A stretch of 40,008 nucleotides of DNA from Dehalococcoidia bacterium (GTDB taxonomy: Bacteria; Chloroflexota; Dehalococcoidia; Tepidiformales; Tepidiformaceae): positions 1-40,008 of the forward strand of contig JAKUNN010000002.1 of NCBI GenBank assembly GCA_022451885.1, read 5' to 3'. The translations under genes were made by a program, and so were the position numbers. A model generated the notes under the pieces. The model was not told the DNA's origin, ran no database searches, and worked only from the letters and a program-made list of their open reading frames with translations. Positions 1 to 8,095 of the stretch are shown here, piece after piece (within the stretch, counting starts at the first letter, position 1; every line of letters begins with the position of its first letter).

Positions 1-1
1 T

Positions 2-604
2 CCAACCCCACTGAACCTGGTTAACCTCTGAACCCATCTCATTAAGGCTGTCAGGGAAGCGACTATACGAATAGGCGACATCAGCAGAAGTCTGCTCACG
101 ACCACCCGCTGCCTCTGGATTAAAACGAATACCATCACGAAGTTTAAAGACTAGAGTTGTAGCATCTACCTGCTCCCATGACTCAGCCGCATCTCCCCAT
201 GCTTCCTCTTCAACCAATGAATAATGGAGTAGATGGTTATACGTCACCGCTGTCCATTGATCGTCTGTCACAGTTACAGACGGATCTAAAGTCGTGTTTT
301 GAGCAGCTTTCTGACTATTGAATGTTCCACCATAACGAGAACGATCCTCCACAGCCTCGGTTGCTGCAGCAGTCGCAGCAGCCTCTCCACCACCACTCGC
401 TGCAGTTGCAGCAGCAGTAGCAGCCGAAGTAGCGGCCGATGTAGCAGCAGCAGTAGCGGCAGAAGAAGCTGGTGCATCATCACCGTCATCTCCACAACCC
501 GCTAACAATGCAGCAGTTCCTATAGCAGCAGCACCACCACCAGCTAATACTCGCCGGCGTGACGACTTACGACCTAGATATCTTTTCCAATAATTGTCAG
601 ACAT
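2..604 (-). CDS. ABC transporter solute-binding protein, peptide/nickel family 5 (N-terminal part, runs off window)
   Basis: Extracytoplasmic lipoprotein that captures the ligand of an oligopeptide-type ABC importer. The frame opens at an ATG at 604 preceded by GAGGAG and stays open to the left edge, giving 201 codons with no stop; the ORF track missed it because its stop lies outside. The N-terminus has a twin-arginine motif (SSRRRVLAGG), a hydrophobic stretch and a lipobox ending LAGC, so export by Tat followed by lipidation is expected. A low-complexity Ala/Thr/Ser linker follows, then the start of the SBP_bac_5 fold. It is a clear paralogue of the protein at 2705-4642: both share the YWK(R/K)YLGRK start and RSRYGGTFN after the linker. 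It follows the permease genes on the same strand but has its own promoter-like sequence. The ligand is unknown. Confidence 0.9.
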   Translation of the reverse strand, partial: MSDNYWKRYLGRKSSRRRVLAGGGAAAIGTAALLAGCGDDGDDAPASSAATAAATSAATSAATAAATAASGGGEAAATAAATEAVEDRSRYGGTFNSQKAAQNTTLDPSVTVTDDQWTAVTYNHLLHYSLVEEEAWGDAAESWEQVDATTLVFKLRDGIRFNPEAAGGREQTSADVAYSYSRFPDSLNEMGSEVNQVQWGW

Positions 605-628
605 AATTTCTCCTCATCTGTAGCCCTT

Positions 629-681
629 TCCAATTAGGACCCAATTGGAGGCAGTATAGGTGCCTAAAGAAATCGTAGCAA
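629..681 (-). promoter_or_regulatory. Candidate sigma-70 promoter and leader dyad for the left-edge solute-binding protein
   Basis: Read on the minus strand, TTGCTA (676-681) is followed after exactly 17 bases by TATACT (653-658), a good sigma-70-like pair. Transcription would start near 646-648. An inverted repeat, CCAATT-7 nt-AATTGG, lies at 630-648, immediately ahead of the GAGGAG site. The promoter suggests the second binding protein can be expressed apart from the permeases. The match is by eye and short hexamers can occur by chance. Confidence 0.4.
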
Positions 682-726
682 CTACAAAATAAGAAGTAGA
701 GTTATGTAAAAAAGATCAGACGTCCT

Positions 727-1632
727 CTACACAAGTCCAGAACCGCGTAGCCTCGGATCGAGAACATCACGTAAAGAGTCTCCAAGGAAGTTCAAGGCAA
801 GTACTGTCAATGCTAAGAAAAGACCAGGGAAAACAGGTAGCCACCAGCCACTTTGGAAATATCGACGTGCCCCTGGACCAAGATCCACTGCCCACGAAGC
901 AGTTCCTGGATCCAACCCAAGGCCTAAGAAAGTTAATCCGGCTTCAGCTAAAATCGCGGCAGGAATAATAATACTTGCCTGCACAATCACTAGCGGCATT
1001 AGGTTTGGAAGAATATGCCTAAACATAATACGTATATTCGAAGCACCTATAGAACGTGAAGCCTCAACATACACATTCGATTGTTCTTGAAGAACATTTC
1101 CACGCAAAACTATGAAAATTAATGGGGTAAACGTAAACGCGATCGCAAACATAAGAATCGGAACACTACGACCAGTTGCAGCTGTAAAAAGCATTAACCA
1201 CAACAAGCCTGGAACAGCTATAAGAATTTGCGATGCTGCTACTAGAGCTCCCTCTACAACTCCACGGAGAAAACCTGCACTTAAGGCAAGGACAGTAGCC
1301 ACAACTATACTAATTCCAACTGCACCAAAACCTATCGCTAGAGAAGGTCGTGCCCCAAACAAAACTCGGGACCACATGTCCTGTCCTGCCCGACCAGTTC
1401 CAAACCAATACTCCCCATTTGGAGACTGGAACATATCACGACTAAAACCCTCAGGATCAACGGTATTGAGATATGGGGCAAAAATCGCTATTACGAAGAT
1501 AAAAAGCAAAATTACTATTCCAAAAGAGCCTAGTGGTTGCAACCTTATGAATCGTAAACTCGAACTAAGACTTCTTTGAAGTCTATTAGGAGCAGGCCGC
1601 TCAAGTTCAGTTAAAGTCGAAATCTCAGACAT
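727..1632 (-). CDS. Oligopeptide/dipeptide ABC transporter permease, DppC/OppC type
   Basis: Inner-membrane permease of a peptide-type ABC importer, pairing with the DppB-like protein encoded just upstream. The 301 residues show an N-terminal cytoplasmic tail, a first membrane helix around residues 37-55, a periplasmic region and a BPD_transp_1 core with the EAA-type loop EASRSIGASNIRIMFRHILP that docks onto the ATPase. The C-terminal LTFLGLGLDP...W motif is typical of the DppC branch. The ATG start at 1632 lies 2 bases past the upstream stop, so translation is probably coupled. No ATPase gene (dppD/dppF) is in the window; it must be further left or elsewhere. Substrate class is assigned from family only and might be oligopeptides, nickel or another small solute. 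Confidence 0.93.
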   Translation of the reverse strand: MSEISTLTELERPAPNRLQRSLSSSLRFIRLQPLGSFGIVILLFIFVIAIFAPYLNTVDPEGFSRDMFQSPNGEYWFGTGRAGQDMWSRVLFGARPSLAIGFGAVGISIVVATVLALSAGFLRGVVEGALVAASQILIAVPGLLWLMLFTAATGRSVPILMFAIAFTFTPLIFIVLRGNVLQEQSNVYVEASRSIGASNIRIMFRHILPNLMPLVIVQASIIIPAAILAEAGLTFLGLGLDPGTASWAVDLGPGARRYFQSGWWLPVFPGLFLALTVLALNFLGDSLRDVLDPRLRGSGLV

Positions 1633-1634
1633 AA

Positions 1635-2618
1635 TTAATTTCTTATCCTCGGATCAATCCAGCGATAACCTACATCGACTAATAAAACGACTACTACGAA
1701 CCAAGTTGAAAAGATTAACGCAATAGCTTGAACTACTTGGAAATCACGTTCGAAAATTGAGGAAATAATCCATTGCCCTAAACCAGGAATTGTGAAGATT
1801 TGTTCCATGATTGCTGAGCCGCCGAGAATTAGGCCAAACTGAAGACCAACCACAGTAAAAATCGTAATCATTGAAGGTCTAAGTACATGTCGCCCAATAA
1901 CTGTTAGCTCACTTAATCCTTTTGCACGAGCCGTACGTACATAATCTGAACCCAACACTTCTAGCATTGAGGAGCGAGCAATACGTGCAATATAACCTGC
2001 GGCAGCAAGTGCCAGAATTGCAGCAGGAACAACAATTATTCGCAAATGTTGTATTGGGTCATCCCAACCTACCCAATCAGGAGAAGTTCGATATTGCCAA
2101 AAATAGGCAGGCAAGGCTACCACCAAAGTACCTATCCAAAAGTTAGGAACACTTATCGCTAAAATGGAAAAGAATCTCGCGATATAATCACTGATACGAC
2201 CAGCTCGTACAGCGGACAAAATACCTATCGGGATACCCACAGTCAAACTAAACAACATAGCCAGGAGACCTACCTGTAGAGTTACCCCAATTCTGCCCCA
2301 CAGTTGATCTGTCACGGGCATCTCATTTTTCGCTGAATAGCTAAAATTCCCTCTTATGAGAATATTTCCGAGCCAAGAGACATATTGATCACCACGGCAA
2401 ACTACCCAGTCCCCAATGCTATTAGCACCATCACACTTGGTAAGACCCAAACGAATACGCAACCCTTCAACACAAGTTTGATCTGCTTGTCCTGAAGCAC
2501 CGCACTTCACATCAGCTGCATCACCAGGCAAGGCACGTAAAAAAATAAAAACTATTAGTGAAACAACAAAGATAATCACTGGAATAGCGACGACACGTCT
2601 AAGAATGTAAGTACGCAT
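1635..2618 (-). CDS. Oligopeptide/dipeptide ABC transporter permease, DppB/OppB type
   Basis: Inner-membrane permease partner of the DppC-like protein. The 327-residue length is normal for DppB. It starts with a membrane helix (about residues 8-30), followed by a periplasmic loop and a BPD_transp_1 core with the EAA-type segment RTARAKGLSELTVIGRHVLRP. A GAGG site sits 5 bases before the ATG at 2618. Oddly, the first periplasmic loop (roughly residues 38-75) contains four cysteines in two pairs, which the usual DppB loop does not have as far as I know; they could form disulfides. It is preceded by the solute-binding protein gene and a stable hairpin, an arrangement that usually lets the binding protein be made in excess over the permeases. 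Confidence 0.93.
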   Translation of the reverse strand: MRTYILRRVVAIPVIIFVVSLIVFIFLRALPGDAADVKCGASGQADQTCVEGLRIRLGLTKCDGANSIGDWVVCRGDQYVSWLGNILIRGNFSYSAKNEMPVTDQLWGRIGVTLQVGLLAMLFSLTVGIPIGILSAVRAGRISDYIARFFSILAISVPNFWIGTLVVALPAYFWQYRTSPDWVGWDDPIQHLRIIVVPAAILALAAAGYIARIARSSMLEVLGSDYVRTARAKGLSELTVIGRHVLRPSMITIFTVVGLQFGLILGGSAIMEQIFTIPGLGQWIISSIFERDFQVVQAIALIFSTWFVVVVLLVDVGYRWIDPRIRN

Positions 2619-2649
2619 CTATTCCTCGCTTCTATTTCTATCGATAAAG

Positions 2650-2685
2650 ATAAGCACTCTGCAGAAAAACCGCCAGAGTGCTTAT
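2650..2685 (-). terminator. Intercistronic hairpin between binding protein and permease genes
   Basis: A perfect 12-bp inverted repeat (core AAGCACTCTG / CAGAGTGCTT) with a 12-nt loop lies between the stop of the binding protein and the start of the DppB-like gene. On the transcribed minus strand it is followed by ATCTTTATCG, a poor U-tract, so it more likely acts as a partial terminator or as a 3' stabiliser of the binding-protein message than as a full stop. Confidence 0.55.
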
Positions 2686-2704
2686 TTTTATTTAATTTCT
2701 GGTA

Positions 2705-4642
2705 TTAGCCCTCGAGCCAATAAGTTTGTGCTCGGAGAATACCGCCAGCAGCACCAAGATTTGTATCTGGTACCGGAGGTAATCCTTTAACCCGATTGCT
2801 AACCGCAACATACTCAATAGAGCGAATAGGCAACGGAATAGTACAGCACTGGAAGTCGAGAATATCACGCTGGATAAATCGAAGTTTCTCGTTCTGTGCA
2901 TCAACATCAAGGGTACCTGATGCATCGTCCACAAGATCTTGAATATACTTCGCTCGATCATGGGTAATCTCGAGGCCAGCAAGAACCTTATTACGAAGCT
3001 CATCGTCCGCAACATAGTTCTCGTGATTAGGATTTTCATAAGGCTCAGCGATTAACGAACCCTTGTACCATAATCCTCCCCAAATAGCACCGTAACTGTC
3101 CGGGGTATAACCCATCAAACCATTCCAGAACGGACTCGTATTGAGAGAACCATTACCAGCAACAAAGAAATCCCATTCCTTCGTACCAACATGGCCATTA
3201 GCAGAAGCGATAAAGGCCGCAATATCTAGCGGTCGGTATTCAACTTCAACGCCCAATGCTTTTTCAATTTGACTACCAAGGAAGGTAACACCAATTGGAT
3301 CCGCCCAAGCTGGCGTTACAGTAACAATCTTACCGTCGAAGATTTCATTACCGCCATTAGCCTCCCAAATAGCACGAGCTCCCTCAGGATCATATGTTTG
3401 ATAGCCTGCAAGCTCTTCCTGTGAAAGGACAGCTGGGAATCCAGGTCCTACTGGAGAACCAAGAACGCCTTCACCACCAAGGATTACGTCAATATACCCT
3501 TGGTAATCAATAGCCTTCCACATAGCTTTACGAAGCTCAGGGTGAGGAAGCCATGCTGGTGGATTAAGCTGCATCATGCTGTGCTCATTTGCAGGACCTT
3601 CCAAAATCTGAACATTTGGTTGGCCTTCCCACTCATCAGCTTTAATACGGTCAATCCCACCAAAATAATCAGCATCACCAGCAAGGAAACGTGACTCACG
3701 TGTTCCTAAGTCTTGAATAATGACGTCTTCATATGCATCGATATAAGGGAAATCTTTATTGAATCGGCCAACGCCCTCATGAGCATAGTAATTCGGATTT
3801 CTTTCAAAGGACATACCTGTGTTACGGACATCACTAAATACGTAAGGACCCGCTCCACCATTCTGGACATTCCCAAGGTCGCCACCATTGGCGTCAACCA
3901 TTTCACGGTTAACTATAGCCATCGAACTTGCAGCCAACGTGTGCAGGTTCGATGCAAATGGTGCCTTCTGGTGAATGACCAAAGTGTTGTCATCTGGCGT
4001 ATCCATTGAAGCACCACCCTCTGTCGCCCAACCAAAGAAGGTTTGGTTCACATTTGAACCACGATTTTGTCGGCAATCCGGAAGACGCTGATAGCTAAAC
4101 TTGAAATCTTCAGAAGTAATGCTTCGGTTACCAGAAGCATCAGCTGCTGTCGGGTTCCACTTCATTCCTTCACGTACCTTCAAAACGAGAGTTTCAGGAT
4201 CTGTTTGCTCCCAGGAAGTTGCACCGTCACCCCAGAACGTATTCTCTGTAACTGAATACATCATTGCCTGGCTATATGTGAGTGAATCCATTGGTGAGTA
4301 GGTAATAGTAATGTGGGGGTCATATCCTGTTGGCTCTGAACCGCCTGGATACATGTAATTGAACGTTCCACCGTAACGGGAACGGTCTTCTGCAGCCTCG
4401 GTTGCAGCAGCAGCTTCTGTCGCAGCAGCTTCTCCGCCACCACTTGCTTCTGTTGCAGCAGCAGCTTGTGTCGCAGCAGCTTTCGTTGCAGCAGCAGTCG
4501 CAGCAGCAGCTGGTGCATCATCACCATCAACTCCACAACCAGCTAGCAATGCAGCAGTTCCTATTGCCGCAGCACCCCCCCCCGCAAATACTCGCCGGCG
4601 TGACGCTTTTCGTCCTAAATACTTCTTCCAATAATTACTCAC
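2705..4642 (-). CDS. ABC transporter solute-binding protein, peptide/nickel family 5, Tat lipoprotein
   Basis: Extracytoplasmic ligand-binding lipoprotein for the permease pair that follows. The ORF track starts at 4702, but a GTG at 4642 has GGAG six bases upstream and gives an N-terminus (SNYWKKYLGRK) matching the paralogue at the left edge, so 645 residues are expected. A twin-arginine motif (ASRRRVFAGG), hydrophobic stretch and LAGC lipobox come first, then an Ala/Thr/Glu/Gln-rich linker of about 45 residues, then a full SBP_bac_5 domain with the usual YDPHIT, ERNPNYY and substrate-lobe segments. A run of nine G (coding strand) encodes the Gly triplet inside the signal peptide, where the paralogue uses mixed Gly codons. 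Ligand unknown. An in-frame ATG 12 bases upstream at 4654 is the main alternative start, with a weaker ribosome binding site. Confidence 0.93.
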   Translation of the reverse strand: MSNYWKKYLGRKASRRRVFAGGGAAAIGTAALLAGCGVDGDDAPAAAATAAATKAAATQAAAATEASGGGEAAATEAAAATEAAEDRSRYGGTFNYMYPGGSEPTGYDPHITITYSPMDSLTYSQAMMYSVTENTFWGDGATSWEQTDPETLVLKVREGMKWNPTAADASGNRSITSEDFKFSYQRLPDCRQNRGSNVNQTFFGWATEGGASMDTPDDNTLVIHQKAPFASNLHTLAASSMAIVNREMVDANGGDLGNVQNGGAGPYVFSDVRNTGMSFERNPNYYAHEGVGRFNKDFPYIDAYEDVIIQDLGTRESRFLAGDADYFGGIDRIKADEWEGQPNVQILEGPANEHSMMQLNPPAWLPHPELRKAMWKAIDYQGYIDVILGGEGVLGSPVGPGFPAVLSQEELAGYQTYDPEGARAIWEANGGNEIFDGKIVTVTPAWADPIGVTFLGSQIEKALGVEVEYRPLDIAAFIASANGHVGTKEWDFFVAGNGSLNTSPFWNGLMGYTPDSYGAIWGGLWYKGSLIAEPYENPNHENYVADDELRNKVLAGLEITHDRAKYIQDLVDDASGTLDVDAQNEKLRFIQRDILDFQCCTIPLPIRSIEYVAVSNRVKGLPPVPDTNLGAAGGILRAQTYWLEG

Positions 4643-4924
4643 TTCGTACTCCATAAGCGTAAAAATTTGAATGCGTACAGCACCTCTAAAGAGGGCAGAC
4701 ACACATTGAACCGACGTACGGTAGCAGTATTAATCACATTTGTCACTATTTTTTGAATTTTTTTCCTGACAAAACCACAACTACATGACACTGGAAACAA
4801 TTCAACGCTTAAGAAATTTGGGGCAGGGGTCAAATTGTAATATGATGGCAGACTGAAATAGCACTTTTTAATAGCTATACCTTATTATTGTCAGACGCTC
4901 GCGAATTGCGAAGGAGAACTCAGT

Positions 4925-6124
4925 ATGGATTTTCAAGATAACGCCAATCAGGCAATTTGGAGAACTGAGGTAAAAGATTTCCTCAATGAATATCTACCTG
5001 ACGAAATACGAAATAGATATCCCAGCTTTGCAACCTCCTCGAACGCTAAAAAAACTCCTGAACAAGAGGCCGAGGAAGAGAAGTGGGAAAGTTGGCGCGT
5101 AGCGCTTGCAGAACGTGGATGGATAGCACCTGCTTGGCCTAAGGAATATGGTGGTGCAGGAATGGGTCCAATGGATCAATTTATTCTTAGCCAAGAGTTC
5201 GCAGAAAGAGGCGCACCCCGCCTTGGTGGTCTTGGTCTAATGATGTTAGGTCCAACACTGATTGCCCATGGCACTGAAGAACAGAAAAAAGAACACATAC
5301 CCGGCATCCTGAGCGGAAAAATCCAATGGTGCCAAGGGTACAGTGAACCAGGAAGCGGATCTGACCTTGCCTCGCTCCAAACACGTGCAGTTAGAGATGG
5401 TGACGATTGGGTAATTAATGGACAAAAAATTTGGACGAGCTTGGCGCACGTAGCGGATTGGTGCTTCATGTTAGCGAGAACCGACCCTGATGCACCTAAG
5501 CATCGAGGGATTACTTACTTTCTCCTAGATATGAAAACTCCAGGCGTTACAGTGCGACCATTAGTGAATATGACGAACGGCCATGATTTCAACGAAGTGT
5601 TCTTTGAAGATGTTCGAGTACCTTCTCGAAATATCATCGGCGAAATTAATCGTGGCTGGTACGCCGGAACAACAACCCTGGACTTCGAACGTTCTTCAAT
5701 CGGAACTCCTATAGGACTCCGCCAAGCAGTTGAAAAAAATCTGGATTGGTTACGCGAACATAAAGACGATTTGCCTGAAACAACATATGCAGCTGCAAAA
5801 CATGATTGGGCCGACCGGTGGATAGAAGTCCAGACATCAACAATGCTCGCGTACAGAATTATATCTATGCAAGATGCAGGTGAAATTCCAAATTCAGAGT
5901 CTTCAATTGCGAAATTGTTTACAACAGAACTATCACAACGCGTAGCAAAATCAGCTGCCCAAATGGTAGGTATGTGGGGTGACATCAATGACCCCAAGGC
6001 ACCATTAAAAGGTATGCCTGGTCATGGTTATGTTAATCAGGTACGTGAAACCATCGCAGGTGGAACAAGTGAAATTCAGCGGAACATCATCGCAACTCGC
6101 GGATTAGGTCTTCCTCGAACATAG
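4925..6124 (+). CDS. Acyl-CoA dehydrogenase family protein
   Basis: FAD-dependent alpha,beta-dehydrogenation of an acyl-CoA, passing electrons to electron-transfer flavoprotein. The 399-residue protein has the N-terminal helical domain, the middle domain with QGYSEPGSGSDL and WVINGQKIWTS flavin/substrate motifs, and the C-terminal helical domain ending GGTSEIQRNIIA. In medium-chain enzymes the catalytic Glu sits just before this Gly-Thr (YEGT); here it is IAGGT, so the base must come from another position, as in the isovaleryl/long-chain enzymes and many FadE proteins. AAGGAG precedes the ATG. The gene stands alone between two minus-strand units and is convergent with its right neighbour, with 14 bases between the stops. 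The substrate cannot be told; a branched or steroid-like acyl-CoA is possible. Confidence 0.93.
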   Translation: MDFQDNANQAIWRTEVKDFLNEYLPDEIRNRYPSFATSSNAKKTPEQEAEEEKWESWRVALAERGWIAPAWPKEYGGAGMGPMDQFILSQEFAERGAPRLGGLGLMMLGPTLIAHGTEEQKKEHIPGILSGKIQWCQGYSEPGSGSDLASLQTRAVRDGDDWVINGQKIWTSLAHVADWCFMLARTDPDAPKHRGITYFLLDMKTPGVTVRPLVNMTNGHDFNEVFFEDVRVPSRNIIGEINRGWYAGTTTLDFERSSIGTPIGLRQAVEKNLDWLREHKDDLPETTYAAAKHDWADRWIEVQTSTMLAYRIISMQDAGEIPNSESSIAKLFTTELSQRVAKSAAQMVGMWGDINDPKAPLKGMPGHGYVNQVRETIAGGTSEIQRNIIATRGLGLPRT

Positions 6125-6138
6125 TGATCTTCTCTAAG

Positions 6139-7167
6139 TTAGATTTTGACTAGCTTCTGCATTGAACGAAGTTCACGAGGAGGGGACATTTTGCTGCCAT
6201 AATCGCTCCAGGAAACTTCAGCAACATATATGTTCTCCTGCGAATCAACAGCAATACCATGCGGTGAATAAAATCTTCCTGGCTGCTCTCCGTAACTCTC
6301 ATGACCTAAACGGGCAAGGATTGCACCTTTCGTATCCATAATCGTCACACGTGGGCCAAGGTTGGTTCCGGTATGGTTCGAACCAATTCCTGCAAAATAT
6401 TCACCCACATAGATCACCTCCGCACCATCTAAATCGCCAAGACACAGAGCTGCAGCGCGTGACATATTTACCCACTGGGTTTCATATTTACCATCTGAGC
6501 TAAAAACCTGAACCCTATGATTTTCCCGATCTGCCACATAAACCCATCCAGATCGATCAACTATTACGTTATGGACAATATTAAATTGCCCGGGTCCTGT
6601 ACCTGACTCACCCCAAGAGAATAACAACTTGCCATCGGGCGAATATTTATGAACCCGTGCGTTGCTATAACCATCAGCCACATAAAAGTTACCATCACGA
6701 TTATCTACAGCAACATGAGTAGGTCTTGCAAAGGGGATACCACTCATCGACTCACTTGGTTTATTCGGTGTTCCAATAGTCATGAGTAATCTTCCGTCAG
6801 ATGTAAACTTCCTGACAGTACTGTCACCATTGTCAACACAAAAAATCTCATCATCTGGACCTACAGTAACTCCATGAGGATTGCTAAAAACACCCTCACC
6901 CCAGGTATCAACAATTTCACCAGATTGATCAAAAACAATCATTGGGCATGTGCCACGATTAAAAACAAAAACGCGGTCCTTAGAGTCGACTGCTACGGCC
7001 GTCGCTTCTTTATAGGTCCATCCCTCTGGCAAGTTACCCCAGTCCAAACCCTCCACACGATAGCGAAGTTTACCTTCACCCAATTCGACTGCTGTTAATC
7101 CTTCATTCTCAAAGGTATGTCCATCACTACCTAAATCAAATTCCCAACTTTTCGCTTTATCAACCAT
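6139..7167 (-). CDS. NHL-repeat beta-propeller protein (peptidyl-hydroxyglycine amidating-lyase-like)
   Basis: The 342 residues contain successive NHL blades with the recurring pattern F..P.GVAVD....IYVAD..N.RVQ.F (for example near residues 95-125, 145-175, 195-225 and 300-325), predicting a six-bladed propeller. There is no signal peptide at the N-terminus, so a cytoplasmic location is likely. Proteins of this group are often annotated as peptidyl-alpha-hydroxyglycine alpha-amidating lyase family from fold similarity alone; no enzymatic role is shown here. It is the last gene of a minus-strand group, 50 bases downstream of the ThuA-like gene, and probably cotranscribed with it. Start ATG at 7167 has AAGAGG upstream. 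Confidence 0.85.
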   Translation of the reverse strand: MVDKAKSWEFDLGSDGHTFENEGLTAVELGEGKLRYRVEGLDWGNLPEGWTYKEATAVAVDSKDRVFVFNRGTCPMIVFDQSGEIVDTWGEGVFSNPHGVTVGPDDEIFCVDNGDSTVRKFTSDGRLLMTIGTPNKPSESMSGIPFARPTHVAVDNRDGNFYVADGYSNARVHKYSPDGKLLFSWGESGTGPGQFNIVHNVIVDRSGWVYVADRENHRVQVFSSDGKYETQWVNMSRAAALCLGDLDGAEVIYVGEYFAGIGSNHTGTNLGPRVTIMDTKGAILARLGHESYGEQPGRFYSPHGIAVDSQENIYVAEVSWSDYGSKMSPPRELRSMQKLVKI

Positions 7168-7217
7168 TTAGTAAAACCTCTTGCAGTACCCAAGGCCACA
7201 AAAACAAGGGACTGTTT

Positions 7218-7970
7218 TTAACTTTTGCTCTTAAGAGTTGGTTCTTTTGCCCAATTAATGCCTCGCCTTAGTAGCTCGTAATATGCAGGAACCTCCCAGG
7301 AACCGCGTTCGACCACAGGATACTCATCCATAACTGGCTGCATATCATATTTAGATCGAGCATGTCCAAGTGTGAGATAAAGAACTTCACCTTCTCCCAC
7401 GGGATGCAAATACATTACTGGTCTTGGATCATCATTTTGCCAATCATTTTCAACAAAACCTCCCCCGGTACCATTGTAAAAAGTCTGCATAAGCACATTC
7501 AGCTCACCATGCAGCTCACTGCAATAAAGCTCATCTGTCGTTGAAAATGGTTCAATACCAGCAACCAATGGATGCTCAGGCTGCACTATTTCAACTTCAT
7601 AAGGCTCAATTTCAGGATGAGATATAAACTGACTGCCTAGCGTCTCCATTAATGTTCCGCACAACCTAGGGCAATCTACACCCTCAGCAGTGAATTCGAT
7701 AATTGAATTGGTGGCGTGCAATGCAAACCAACGCTTTCCTGATGCCACAAAATCATTAAGCACAACCTCTTCTTCAGCAGTTGGCCGAACATCACATGTG
7801 TAAGAAATTAAAAAATCTGCAGCCTTGATTGCTTCAATGTCATGATAATTGTCAGCAACACAGACACGAAGATCGTCATCTGCATGCATAAGTTTAAGAA
7901 GCTCAAGCCGAGCAAAATTGATATCGTGGTATTTACCACCTGCAACAAGATAAGCATCTACACGAGGCAT
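7218..7970 (-). CDS. ThuA-like domain protein
   Basis: The protein has the glutamine-amidotransferase-like fold of the ThuA family, first known from trehalose utilisation and now linked to glycoside metabolism. The characteristic features seen are the GGKYHD opening, the DFLISYTCD strand, RWFALHATNS in the middle, the SHPEIEPYEVEIVQPEHPLVAGIE segment and the C-terminal GEGEVLYLTLGHARSKYD. The track starts at 7985, but the ATG at 7970 is chosen because GGAGGAGG lies just ahead and the product then begins MPRVDAYLVAGG, the first strand of the fold; this gives 250 residues. It is encoded upstream of the NHL propeller protein, suggesting a joint role, possibly sugar or C1-related, but no substrate can be named. 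Confidence 0.88.
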   Translation of the reverse strand: MPRVDAYLVAGGKYHDINFARLELLKLMHADDDLRVCVADNYHDIEAIKAADFLISYTCDVRPTAEEEVVLNDFVASGKRWFALHATNSIIEFTAEGVDCPRLCGTLMETLGSQFISHPEIEPYEVEIVQPEHPLVAGIEPFSTTDELYCSELHGELNVLMQTFYNGTGGGFVENDWQNDDPRPVMYLHPVGEGEVLYLTLGHARSKYDMQPVMDEYPVVERGSWEVPAYYELLRRGINWAKEPTLKSKS

Positions 7971-8048
7971 ATTTTCCTCCTCCAAAAAAAGGTACGCGTA
8001 GCATACCCGATCAAAAGAAGCATCACGAGCTCTTAATAAAAAATGTCC

Positions 8049-8081
8049 GAGGGATTGGGTATAACTATTACCCGATCCCTC
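8049..8081 (-). terminator. Intrinsic terminator of the SDR gene
   Basis: A 13-bp stem (GAGGGATCGGGTA pairing across a 7-nt loop, with one wobble pair) lies 15 bases past the SDR stop. On the minus strand it is followed by GGACATTTTTT, a clear U-run, so the SDR is probably a single-gene unit. Confidence 0.7.
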
Positions 8082-8095
8082 AAACTTTTAATTTT

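Noticed and set aside
286-505. Leu/Gln- and Ser-rich ORFs on both strands at 286-505 (and similar at 4261-4656)
   Set aside because: They are out-of-frame readings of the Ala/Thr/Glu-rich linkers of the two binding proteins; the GC-rich repeated codons keep other frames open.
1112-1579. 155-aa plus-strand ORF inside the DppC-like permease
   Set aside because: Antisense shadow; no ribosome binding site, no recognisable fold, and the permease on the other strand is certain.
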